64,000 nucleotides of DNA from Pseudovirgaria hyperparasitica (taxonomy: Eukaryota > Ascomycota > Dothideomycetes > Acrospermales > Acrospermaceae): NCBI RefSeq assembly GCF_010093815.1, contig NW_022985552.1:1535943-1599942 (forward strand), read 5' to 3'. The translations under genes and the position numbers were made by a program. A model generated the notes under the pieces. The model saw only the letters and a program-made list of their open reading frames with translations. It was not told the DNA's origin and did no database searches. Shown here piece after piece: positions 53,250 through 64,000 of this stretch. Within the stretch, counting starts at the first letter, position 1; every line of letters starts with the position of its first letter.

Positions 53250-56200
53250 CTATTTCCTGCCTCTTCCACGACCTTTACTATTGTTACCCCTGGCAACAGC
53301 CTTTCCCTTCTTGGGCTTGACTTCCTCCTCATCACTCAGCTCTTCATCGCTATCGTCCTTCTTGGTCCTTTTCTTGGCCGCTGGCTTGGGCTTTGCTGCG
53401 GCCTTCTTCTTCTTGGGCTGTTTGACATACTTGTCTTTCGACAGGTCAACCTCTTCTTCATCCTCTTCCTTGACTTCATTGATGACTTGATCATCGTCGG
53501 ACTCTTCGATGGCCTCTTCAAGATCAGGCTGCTCCTTTTGTTTGGCTTTGGGTTGGAGAACGTTACCTGCCTTCATAAAAGGCAGTGGATGTGACTGTTG
53601 ATTGTACCTAGAGATGATTAGCTTAGCGGTTCCATATTGCATACCCAGTACTCACAGTCTGGTGAAGGTGGCTTTGGCCTGAGACTCAATGTTGACTTTC
53701 TCTTGGTCCATGTATCCAACGCCTAATTCCTGAATAGCATCAAAGTCATCCTTTGTCAAGAAGTAGCTGTCCATCAAATCAATAACAGCAGGGACAGCCT
53801 CCTTGCCATCTGTCTCCAATTTCTTCACCATCTGCGACCACAAGACGGGCACGTAAGATTGTCGTATCTCGTGACGATCTGCTGATGATCTTAGACGCAT
53901 ATGGCCTTGTATTTCCTTCACCATACGCTGCATCTTCTGCGCGGAGCTGTTCTTGCCTAGCCAAGAGGGAAAGCCGGTCTTGTAGCCCGCCATGCTTCCA
54001 GACACGAAACTCGCGGGGCGTACGAAGCTGAAGGCAGCATGAGTGGGCATAAGACTCCACTGTTGCTGTGAGCCATGGATCATCCGGTCAACTAGATCGC
54101 CGTCGCTGATGCTTGAGGCAGCGTTGTCAACAAGCTCGAGCATCTTCAGGTTTCTCTCTTTACCAGTGTAAGTCGACGCGACGATTGGGTTTGTACCAAG
54201 ATAGTTCTCTTGTAGCATCAAATAGCTGAGCTCATGATCATTAAAATATAGCTCAATCTTCTCGTTCAGGGTAGCTTTGCTGCTGGCAGCGAACATTCCC
54301 CCGCCAAGTATCTTGCCAACGATGTCCCATGGCTTTAGAATAACGTGTTTCTCCCATGCCTTCGACATAGACTTGCCGCCATCAAAGTCCATAGCTTCCT
54401 GATCCAACTTTGCTGTCGAAACCATATTGACGACCTGGCGGATATCGGCGTTACTCCCTTCGATAAGAGCGTTGATTACGTTGGGCGGGACCTTCAAGCC
54501 CTCACGAAACGCAATAGTCATGATACGAGACCGAATGTGATCAACAGTTGGACGTCGAAATGGTAAGTCATATGTGCAGTGATCAAAAGGCTTCATCTTT
54601 GGCAACCTTCGATCATTGCAGATCAGGATCATGGGGACCTGTGTCTTCTTGCAAACCGCAGCCAATGCGCCGACACCACCACGATCACCAGCTGACATAC
54701 CGTCAACCTCATCCATGATAAGCACCATCTTTTTCTTAGAAGCCTCGACTTGCTTGCCATCGCCTGAGAAGTATCCGAGTAAGGATGTGGTACTGAGTAC
54801 TCCTCGGAGGCCTTCCTCGACTAGCTTCTTGCTCCTAGTGTCGCTTGCATTACTTTCAACGATGTCATAGCCCTCGAGTTTGGCGACAAGATGAGCAGCA
54901 GTGGTTTTGCCAATGCCTGGTGGGCCATGGATAATGACAGCTCGGTAAGTGCCACTGCCGTCAGCGCCCGCAAGCTTGAAGTTTGTGCGCACTGCTCGAG
55001 GAAAGTTCTTGAGCCACTTCTGTAGCTTGTCCACCTGCGTTTTATTGCCACATATCTGGCTTAGCTGCGTAGGAGCGTACTTGACAGTCCAGAGCCTGTT
55101 ATCAGGTCTGGCTTCTACAGCTTTCTCAAGATTCCCCGATGATGAAGCTTTGCCTCCGCCTGCTCTACCAGCGCCATCCTTTCTTTGGTCTCCCTTCTGC
55201 ATTCTTGTTGCCAACTGGTTCATCTTTGCCTCTTCAGCTTTCTGCTTTTCTTGACGTTCTTCCCTTTCCATTTCCGCGGCCATTTTCTTGATCTTTTCTT
55301 CTTCAGCTTTCTGTTTTTCCTCATAGGCTGCTGCAGCTTTGCTGTCGCCGCCATTCGCAGGAAGACGTCGAATAAGCTCGAAGAGACCATCCTCATCGAT
55401 AGTCTTGATACCGTTCGTTCTGATTGTCTGAAGCTTTTTGGGACCGGCATCAGAACCAAGGACCACGTAGCTTGTCTTCTTACTCGGCGCAGTGGTCACT
55501 TTACCCCCATAGCGCTTAACCAGAGCTTGTCCTTCTTCTCTTTGTAGTGTTTGCAGGAGACCGGTGAATACAAATGTAAGACCAGCGAGGCAGTTCGGTT
55601 GACCGGTAGGAATATCCGCCGAGCCAGCGGAGGGTGGTGCTCCTGAATTGGCATGTTGTGCCCGGAAGTTGAATTTTTTCGCCTCTCCAGATGCAGGCGG
55701 TGGGGTCGGAGGTCGTATGGTAGGAATGCTGTCGAAGATCTCTTGCACCTTCGGATTCTCCGGTACGTCTTCCTTCTTCGCTTTTTTCTTGACAGGGGAC
55801 TTCTTTGCTGGTGCAGCTTTCCTGGTCTTCTTCGAAGGCTCTGCTTCTTCGTCTTCTTCAGACAATTCCACGGATTTTCGCTTCCGGCTCGATGTTTTTG
55901 TACTCTTTCCACCGTCCTTTGATTTGCTCTTGACAGCTTCCTTATGGTCATCTGAGACAGTGAAATCACTATCGGCGTCCGTGTCCTTCATATTGATGTC
56001 ATGACCGTCGGGCTCGTAGTTCTCCTCGTGGTCGTCCTTTGCCTTCTTCGTGCCCTTTCTTTTTGGCGTCTGGTGATGGGGAAGCTTTACATGAGTAACG
56101 TCCAGACTTTCAACGTAATTATCGGTATCTATCCTTCTGTTTTTGAAATCAGCTGCAAATATATCATCGGCGCCATCATCATCATCGTTAAGGTATGCAT

Positions 56201-56782
56201 CAATGTTATCTTCGTCTTCGTTATACGTCATTGGTTTCTTCGCGCGGGTCGAGGTTCGTCCATTTGTAGCAGGTGGAGAAGGCTTAGTTCGAGACTTGGC
56301 TGGAGAAGATTTGGGGCTGGCTTTGGGTGTTGTAACCTCTGTGGTTGCATTTTTCCTTTTCACTGGTTCCGAACGTTTTGGTTTCTTACTTCCAAAGTAA
56401 TCGGATGTAGTTGTGGCTTGTCCCTCAGGGGTAGGTTCACGCTTCGCTTTGGGCGCAGACTTCTTAGGCGTGGGTTTCGTGGGAGCATCATCTTCCTCTG
56501 AGTCATCATGGATCACTCGGCGGGTGGCAGGACGGCCTCGCTTCTTCGTGGGCGGGGCCTGTTTGTATTTAGCACCAGTTTGACGAAGATCTAACAAGTT
56601 TGGAGGGTATGACATTGGGAAACGTTACAGAGAAGAAGGGATACGGAATTGAATGCGAAAGCCGACGGGTATCTTCATGAGCCAAAGTGCCAACAAAGTG
56701 AACTCACCTCCTCCTTTCGTGCAGGTAACTTCTGAGTCCCTTGCCCACCACCGCCAAAGAAACTCCTGATATCAGAAGGCAT
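53250..56782 (-). CDS. RFC1: Replication factor C large subunit (RFC1)
   Basis: Exons (minus) 56708-56782, 53656-56558 and 53250-53607 (introns 149 and 48 bp), 1111 residues. The N-terminus MPSDIRSFFGGGGQGTQ is a PIP-like PCNA contact. A Lys/Ser/acidic disordered region (about 26-340) precedes a BRCT domain (about 345-430, LAGLTFVFTGLLQTLQREEG...YGGKVT) and a charged coiled coil. The AAA+ module has VKYAPTQLSQICGN, Walker A HGPPGIGKTTAA (about 573), Walker B LIMDEVDGM (about 640), and sensor ICNDRR. The RFC1-specific C-terminal collar and a Lys-rich tail follow. It loads PCNA at primer ends. Exon 2 starts at GCC (56558): the branch gtgctaaatac and acceptor aacag give a phase-0 join. The open frame beyond that, starting MSYPPNLL, is intron. 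Confidence 0.95.
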
Positions 56783-57039
56783 TATATCCCAAAACTAATC
56801 AAAACAATTGGAATACGTTCAAACATGTAATGCAAAAGAGCAGCGTTTCAGAAAAGATTGGTGATGTGAAATGGAAAGACAAGCCTACCTGATGCTCCGC
56901 TTCCTTAGGACGCGCTCATAATGAGGTAGACGCGGGAAAGCGCGTCCGCCGCGCCGCGGTAGAACTTCGCAGTGATGAATCCGGATCCGTTTGTCCATAG
57001 TTACATGGGAAAGCTTGGCGCCCGATGCACGTCTATGCC
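56783..57039. promoter_or_regulatory. RFC1 promoter, CpG-rich, ends at the RIP boundary
   Basis: About 250 bp of ordinary composition with a CpG-rich patch (gcgcgtccgccgcgccgcgg, 56941-56960) and the motif acgcg repeated (56930s and 57045). This may relate to MCB-like (ACGCGT) control of S-phase genes; the site acgcgt is present at 57047-57052. Inference only. Confidence 0.4.
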
Positions 57040-57299
57040 ACCAACACGCGTTTTTATATATAATTAATATTTTACGGCATCATCGCCGTACTACACGTAT
57101 ATAGGGTCTATAACTATATAATATAGTATATAAGAGTTAGTATATATAATATTTAGTATTTTTAACTTACTAACGCGTGTATATATAGTACCCTAGGGTA
57201 TTATCTATCCCGATTCCGTATACGGATAAATTAACTTCCTCCTATAATATAATATACCTATTAATAAGATTATCGCTATTACTAAAGTTAGTAAGAATA

Positions 57300-58260
57300 T
57301 AGTATATAGAATAAGGTTTAACCTTAAGATATACGGATAGAGAAATAAACCGTGGTTAATACGTTATGGTCTACCTTATCGACTAAGCGATTATATAATA
57401 CGATAACTACTTAAGAGACTACTTCGTAAGAGCTGGCTATACCTTAATAAGATAGCTAGATAGATATATAAAGAGTTTAATCTTACTATATCTAAATAGC
57501 TTCTATCTAAAGAGTTATCTAAGCGAGGGTGGGATTATAAGCTATTAAAATATATTAGTAGTACGCGCTTAGAGATAGCGCGTGCTTTATACCTTAAGAA
57601 TATTATAGAGCTACTAGTAGACTCGTACGTCTTCTTAGATAAGGTTATTTTTAATAAGAAAATTAGATAGAGGCGTCGAGCTAGAGTACTAAAAGAATAG
57701 ACTCTAACTAAGATTAGTACTCTTAATTAAGGACCTACGTATAGCGTATATAGAGCTATTACGGCTAATGGTTTTATCTACTATTAGATAAAGGAAGGTT
57801 ATTTCTCGATGGATAAGTTCTATACCTAGCTATAAGTATATCTATTACCTACCCTTAAGGTAAAATACCCCGGGCGTATAATAATAATTATTATAGATAA
57901 TCTCGCACTTTATACAAACTAATAGATTAAGCTACTTATACTTAGCGCTAGCTATATTATATAGTATATACTACCGTACTTACCTAACTTTAATTCTATT
58001 AAGCTTATATAGGCGGTAATAAAGGCATAGATTTATAGGTGGTATATCTAGATACGTTAGTAATCTTAAACTTTTAAGAACTTCCTCTATATCGTATTTA
58101 TATATAGCTATACTAATTAGTAGGCTCTATGCTTCTTTAAATATACTATAGATAGATACTATATTAATGAGACGCTCTAGTAGAAGGTAGTTACTAATTT
58201 AGAGAGGTTTAGATAAGGTAGAGATGGTAGAGAGATTACTAAAGTTAAGGAGATTAGGAG
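57300..58260 (+). mobile_element. Tc1/mariner-like DDE transposase relic, RIP-degraded
   Basis: One plus-strand frame, broken by many stops, still shows the order of a fungal Tc1/mariner (DDE_3) transposase. A YVFLDK block (about 57,630) holds the first catalytic Asp. A YSVYRAITANGFIYY-like block lies near 57,740. IIIIIIDNLALYTN (about 57,880-57,920) corresponds to the second-Asp block (usual form DNA-x-xH), and YLPNFNSIKLI (about 57,980-58,010) to the Y-SP-D-x-NPIE block, where the third acid is no longer recognisable. Upstream (57.3-57.5 kb) is probably the helix-turn-helix part. Stops appear where Trp, Gln or Arg codons would be expected under RIP. Terminal inverted repeats and target duplications were not found by eye. 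Confidence 0.75.
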
Positions 58261-58278
58261 ACTTTTTTACGAACTCGT

Positions 58279-58323
58279 TAAGTAACTTACTTATTACTAA
58301 CTTACTAATAAGTAAGTTACTTA
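58279..58323. repeat. 18-bp inverted repeat with 9-nt loop inside the RIP block
   Basis: aagtaacttacttatta (58280-58296) is exactly complementary to taataagtaagttactt (58306-58322), and the outer pair t58279/a58323 extends the stem to 18 bp. It lies just right of the transposase relic. Confidence 0.75.
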
Positions 58324-59295
58324 GCTAGCTAGTAATAGTCTATATATATATCCGTTTTAGGTACTATTCGTTAAGTATATAGCCTTAATATATAAATATA
58401 TACTCCTAAATATACTCTAAGAAATACTATACCATTCCTATCTAAATACTAGTTATACTAGTTATAGTAAACGCCTAGAGCGAGGACGCTGTCTTACTTA
58501 CCTTAAGTTACTCCTTATACTTACGAAGGTATAGACGTACGTCTAGTAGAATACTAAGTAGAATACCTACTATCTTCGCGGCTTTATAATAAGTAGTTCT
58601 AGGCCGAGTTATCTCCTTAATATAGCGGTAAGTATAGTAGTTATTATCTATATATAGTCTTAATTCGTGTATTCTAGCCCTCGTCTTATTATAAGTCTCT
58701 ATCTCCTTATACTATTTAAGAGCTAATAGTACTATATCCGTCTAGTAACGCCCTAGTTATACTAGACTACTAAAGGTTTCTATAACTCGTGTCTAAGGGG
58801 GTGTTTTATAATAAGTCTTACGAGTTAATAAATAATTCGAACTATAAGTAGATAGAGAGTAAGGTTAAGATTAAGGTTAAGGAAATATAGATATCTATAT
58901 AGGTATTATAGGATTAAACCTATAACGCTATAATTCTATCTAATAAAGTAGTTAAGTATACGCGAGCTTATCTTTATTATCTTAATAATATCTTACCGCC
59001 GCCTCCTTACGCTTAATTATTATCTATCTTATCTACTTATCTTAAAGCCTCGTATTCCGCTCCTTATAATCTAACTTAGCCTTCTTATATTATAATCTCT
59101 TTATTTTGAGGCGCTTAAGTATAGAAGTAGTACTTCCGTTAACGGTAGTTAATAAGGTACTAGTTCTACTACTAGTTCGAGACTTCCTTAGGCACGGTCG
59201 AGTAATAATCTTATAGAATAAGTCTATTAACGGCTTATCCTTAGTTACGCCTTAAATACTATTAATAATATTATTAGCCTATGGCTCTAAGATTG

Positions 59296-59440
59296 TTAGG
59301 CACGTGAGGAGCACGTGGCCTACTAGTTGATTATACATGTGTATAGTAGTCGTATATAAGTAGTGTACTCTACCCTTGAAGTAGTAGCTTCAAGATTCGG
59401 TTCTTTTGGTGTAGTTAGTTAGTGCGTAGAGCCCGCCTCC
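59296..59440. mobile_element. Less-mutated patch, possible LTR-derived segment
   Basis: Starts tgttaggcacgtgaggagc and retains CA/TG (cacgtg twice, catgtgt, tgtgtat), unlike its surroundings. It contains a TATA-like tatataagtag (about 59,354) and an inverted pair cttgaag...cttcaag. A TGT start, promoter-like content and retroelement fossils nearby suggest part of an LTR, but I did not find a second copy. It may instead be a short single-copy remnant spared by RIP. Confidence 0.4.
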
Positions 59441-62229
59441 TTATAAAGATAGTCTTATCTACCTTATAGTAGAGTATTCTATTAGATAATATAATCTTAT
59501 AGTACTAACCTTAGTAGTTTATATATATCTATAAAGAGTAAAGACGTAGGATAGTAGTCTAATAGTTTATAGAGAGACATAGAAATGTATTTATAGAGTA
59601 ATCTTACTCTTATATAAGGTTAATTCCTAATAAGTAGGAATCGGTTTATACGGTCTACTTATATAGTAACCTCGCTTAACTTAGCTAACTTAACCTAGCT
59701 CTAGCCACTACGTGGCTATATAGATTAGAATAGTCTATATAGATCTATTATAGTTCCCGTCCTAATAATATCCTTCTTCTTTTTATACTTCGCCCTAAAG
59801 TACTTAAGTATATATAATTCTAAGTCTCTATAATCTATTATATATCTATATATCCGTAACTAAGTTTCTATAATGTTATAACCATCCTTAATATAGATAA
59901 ACTCGAGATTCTAGTTTACTTTTACTAGTTTATATACGCGCTTATCCCTTACTTCGTAGCTACTATCTAGAATATATAATTACTACTTTAGTTAAGTATA
60001 TATTTAGCTTCGCTCGCCTTTAATTTTATTCTCTAGTATATCTATCTCGCTCTTAAGGTAAGTCGTTAATTTATATACTATCTTCCCTAGTTTAGGTTTA
60101 GAAGGGTCTATAGTAGTCTATTCTTATTAGAACTAGTCCTATATAACCTATTCGCGTTATTATAGTTACTAATTTAGCTTCGTTAATTACCGTTAAGGGT
60201 AGATAAATATTCCTTCCTTAGATCTCTAGCTAATATATATATATAGATATCTAATACTAGTTCTATCTCTAAGCCTACCTTCTCCTCTCGTAAGACTCGC
60301 TCTAAAGGTATTGCCTTCTCCCCGGCCACGCCGGCTAAGAAGCCTATCTATTACGGTAGTATAAAGGCGTGCTCTAAGTTAGAGAAGAGAGTAGCTAGGG
60401 CTACTACTACTACTACCTCTACTACTAATATAGCTACTAGTCGCTCTAATCTAGATAATCCTAGTACTAAACTTATGGATAAAGTGGTTATAGGTTCTCC
60501 TCTCGCTCTAAAGCATATACTATCTACTCTACCTTCTCTAGAGGATAAAGAAGATCTTATTATAGATAATAATCGCGAGCCCTTACGCTTACCTATACCG
60601 CCGCCTTACTACTCTTCCTTCCGGTCTAATATAGACTAATTTAGTTACTCTAGGTCCTTTTAGGACCTTAATATTTACTCTAAACCCTAGCCTACTAATA
60701 ATAAGGCCTAGGTTACTAAGGATACTAAACGTGGTTATAGTTTACGCTATAGAAAAACGGCGAACTACGGTTTAATATACTATAAGTATATTAAGGGCTA
60801 TATAGCCGGCTCTAAATATCTCTTTTACTCTAACTCTAGTATTAGCTACTACTCTACTAACTACGACGGGCCTATACGCCCTATCTTTACTCTATCTACC
60901 CGCTACTACCGCTATACTATAACTAGTAAGACTTATCTATAGGTAAGTATAATAGGCTATCTTAATCTAGTATAATCTAAAGTAGTCCGCGCTAATATAT
61001 TCTTAGATTCCTATATATATATAAGATATATATAACGACCTTCACGTCCGTGAGACCCTTAGAGGTCCTTATAGCCGCCTACCTACTATATAGAGGGAGT
61101 TTAGGGAGCGCTATAAGCTCTTTCTAGAGGTTATTAAAGTATAAGTTATAAGCACGTTAATTATTTTTAATACCTATTAATTTTTCTAGCTACCGCGAGA
61201 TCCCTAGCGCCTAGATAGTCTATTCTAGAGAGTCTATTCTAGCTATAGAGGCCGTAGAGAGGATTCGCTCTATCCCCCCCTATCCGTCTCGCGCTACTAA
61301 CGGATCTTATAAGAGGTCTACTATTTCTCCCTCTAAGTCGCCTTATAAGAGGGTATATATTCCCTTCTAGATTATTCTAGATCGTATTAGCTAACTTTAG
61401 ACCTAGTCGCTACGCTCTAGCGCTTAAGGCTCTTCCCTCTAGGCTCTAACGGATTAGATTATTACTCTAGAGACTAAGGTTATTATTCTCTACTACTATA
61501 TTATATAGTTAGAGAGAACTATACTAGAGGTTAGAACGGATAATAAGATAGAGGAGTAGCTCTATAGTTCTAGCTCTATAGGTTTAGCTCTATACCTAGC
61601 TCTATATATTCTAGATCTACTATAGGTAGTACGCGCCGGCTCTATTTACCTAGCTTTTATCTATTTTAGTCCTTTTTAGACTATTTAGATACCCGTTAGC
61701 TAGTTTCTAGTAATTTAATTCTTAACTTAATAATATTATATATACGCTCGCTTAGCTTATAACTATCGGTTTCTATATTCTAATTTTCCTTAAGTTACCT
61801 AAGTGTAGGCACCGTATATAAATTAGTTTATCTCTATGAATTCTATTAGAGCACCCGAACTAGTAGCCTAGTAGTTATTAGTTTAGGTACTCTAACCTTT
61901 TATATTTTATATTAAGAGTTTAATTCTATAGTAGGGTACCTTTTTTAGGTTCTTAGTTCTATGTTTTTCTCGTATATAATAGTCTATATTAGTCTATTCT
62001 AGACTCTTCTATATTATTCTATTATAGTATATCGCGTCGCGTTCCTAAAATAGTTATTTACGCTTTCTTTACGTCTAGTAACCGTACGACGCTTAAATTA
62101 TAGGGCTACTATATAGAGTTTTCCTAGTACGCGTCTAGATTTCCTAGTTTAGCACTTCGTTCTCTACGGTATCCTTCTTCTTTTTATAATAACTATAATA
62201 TTACTATACTTATATTAATAATACGCTAT

Positions 62230-64000
62230 TCTATATCTTTTACTTATACGTAGCTATTATAGAACTTAAGATATATACCGCTGGTTCCTAGGTGTCCTCG
62301 TTCTTAGTATAGTCCTTCTAACGGATTCTATATTTCTAAATACTATCTTTATTAATCCTATGTTTAATAATATGGTCCACTTCGAATATATCTAGTCTAT
62401 CTTAGAGTATAATAGAGTATAACTATACGTTTATACGGCCATATATGTTAGGTCGAAATCTTTTAAGTAGTAAGACGTGGAACACGTTATAGATTCTTAT
62501 ATTACTTCCTAAGTTAAGCTTATAGGCTCTTATACTAATATAACGTTTAATTTAGAAGGGACTAGCCATTTTATAATTAAGCTTCTTATTTACTCGCGAT
62601 GTTTATATATTATAGACATTAAGAAGGACCTTGTTACCCTCCTTATACGTCTAATCCTTAGCTAACCTATTATAGTACTTCGTATATAAGTCGTTTACTT
62701 ATTAGATTATAGCGCGATAGTTACGTACGGTTTTAAAGATTTTAATTACTAATTCCTAAGCGTAGACGTTCACGTCTATTATTTAATTAAATTAGACCGT
62801 CTAAGGCTTAAAACCTATCCTTAGACTACGTCCGAGGTTCGCCTAGAAAGGTATAATACCTATTATACTATAACGACTATTATTATATATAAACTCTACT
62901 ATACTTAGTAGGGAGGCCTAGTTATCCTACTTAAAATTATAGAATACGCGTAGATACGCCTTAAGCGTCTAGTTCTATCGCTCTATCTAGCTATCCGTCT
63001 AAGGATAAAATACTATAGATATATTTCTATTTATACTTACTATTTCGTAGAATAACGTCTAGAATTTAGATATAAAGGTACTTTCTTAGTCTATAACGAT
63101 TCTTTTTAGTATACTATAGACCTTAATAATCTCGTTCTAGAATATCTACGCTAGTTCTTTAGATATAATTATCTTCTATACTAGGATATACCTAGATATC
63201 TTTATAAGTCTATCTATAATAATAAGAATAGAATTATAACTTATCCTAAGTATCTCGCTTAGAGGTAAGTTAACTATAAAGTCTATAGTAATATCTTCCT
63301 ATATAAAGAGAGGGGCTAAAAGAGGCTATAAATTCCTATATGGCTTATATCTAGGGGCCTTCGTTCTTTAATAAATCGGATAAGTAGCTATCTATTCTTT
63401 AATATACTTAGATATATCTTTCTAAAAATAGTACTAACGAATTAAGCTTAGGGTACATATATACCTAAAGTATTCTACTAGATTAGCGTTATAGTATTAG
63501 CTAACTACGTTAAATCGCGTGTTACCTATTAGTATATAGTACTTTCTATTATAGTAAAGTAAGCCGTCTATAAAGGTCTACTTATAGTCTACTTTAGTCT
63601 ATAATAACCTATCTTACTATATTTTACATAACTTTAAAACTATTAGGTCTATCTTCTATAGATCTATAATTAACTAGGCGAGGTTAATTAGATATTTACG
63701 CCGGGTATTATTACCCTTCCCGATAGCGCTAATAAACGGCCTACTAGGGACTTCGGTACCGCGTCTTTAGTTACCGGCTTCGGTCTTAGAGATTTAATTA
63801 CTAGTATCGATGTTAGTATCTCGCTAATCGCCTAATAACTTAAAATCTAACCTCGTCCTTAAGAGTTAGGCCTATAGCTACTCTAGGACTCTATAGCTAC
63901 TATAATTCTAGGCGCCTTCTTTATAGTTAGGTCTTCTTAATATTCTATTAGCTAGATTTATACTTCTAGGTCGATAGTAGATTATAAAGTAAAAGTTCGT
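62230..64000 (-). mobile_element. Ty3/gypsy chromovirus fossil (integrase, chromodomain), minus strand, runs off the window
   Basis: Read on the minus strand, the region resembles the integrase core (about 63,450-62,700), the integrase C-terminal part (about 62,650-62,420) and a chromodomain (about 62,390-62,240) of a Ty3/gypsy element of the chromovirus group. The RNase H/reverse-transcriptase side should lie toward and beyond 64,000. It is a heavily RIP-mutated fossil with dozens of breaks and no usable reading frame. Age cannot be dated from one copy. Long terminal repeats were not identified with confidence. Confidence 0.65.

Larger units (their letters stand above)
57040..64000. repeat. 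RIP-mutated AT-rich transposon block
   Basis: From about 57,040 the sequence becomes dominated by TA steps, with CA and TG dinucleotides nearly absent while CG remains common. This is the product of CpA-to-TpA change on both strands, i.e. repeat-induced point mutation. No open frame of useful length survives on either strand. The block extends beyond the window. It contains a Tc1/mariner-type relic, a less-mutated patch at 59.3 kb, and a Ty3/gypsy fossil. Stretches of 58.8-59.28 kb and 59.45-62.2 kb are too degraded for me to assign. Confidence 0.92.

Noticed and set aside
56559-56615. Met at 56615 (MSYPPNLL) as RFC1 start
   Set aside because: It lies inside the first intron; the upstream exon with the PIP-like MPSDIRSFF joins in phase to 56558.
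1-64000. CRISPR array, bacterial operons or phage
   Set aside because: Spliceosomal introns throughout and no regularly spaced repeats with unique spacers; the DNA is fungal nuclear.

Overview
This window is nuclear DNA of a filamentous ascomycete (Pezizomycotina; a Dothideomycete or Leotiomycete is my guess, not proven). The evidence is the short spliceosomal introns (about 44-71 bp, with GTAAGT/GTATGT donors, CTAAC/CTGAC branch sites and C/TAG acceptors), the gene set (fungal tetraspanin, HPt phosphorelay protein, Mnn11-type GT34, mL61, Gep3), and a right-hand block with the typical signature of repeat-induced point mutation (RIP).

Layout. 1-26.7 kb is a compact housekeeping region: RCC1-repeat protein, Snu66/SART1, peptidyl-tRNA hydrolase 2, bL28m, an ER thioredoxin-like protein, mL61 (Mrp49), Get2, a coiled-coil protein, a GT34 mannosyltransferase, a Ypd1-type HPt protein, mitochondrial aspartate aminotransferase, a Gep3/YqeH-type circularly permuted GTPase, a tetraspanin and the SDH assembly factor Sdhaf4. 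26.7-36.0 kb is gene-poor but not RIP-mutated. It holds only a multi-exon coiled-coil gene and a BTB-domain gene that looks broken. 36.0-56.8 kb is gene-rich again: V-ATPase subunit B, a bHLH factor, a TMEM135-like membrane protein, a large disordered protein with a duplicated Cys module, an unknown 636-residue coiled-coil protein and RFC1. From about 57.04 kb to the right edge the DNA changes abruptly to extremely TA-rich sequence that has almost lost CA/TG but keeps CG. This is a RIP-degraded transposon graveyard with a Tc1/mariner-type transposase relic, a possible LTR-derived patch and a Ty3/gypsy chromovirus fossil that runs off the window.

How the genes relate. There is no operon-like system. 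Six genes serve mitochondria (Pth2, bL28m, mL61, AAT, Gep3-like GTPase, Sdhaf4), several of them in divergent pairs with short shared promoters. The others serve splicing, the secretory pathway, the vacuole, signalling and replication.

The most unusual thing I see is splicing architecture. Four genes have an intron about twice the usual length that divides into two normal-sized introns around a microexon of 3, 3, 6 or 11 nt. The 3-nt microexon in aspartate aminotransferase restores an Asp that is conserved in the family. There is also a GC-AG intron (RCC1 gene), a stop-free in-frame 51-nt intron in V-ATPase subunit B, and tandem acceptors. All exon borders were derived by hand from splice signals and reading frame, without transcript evidence.
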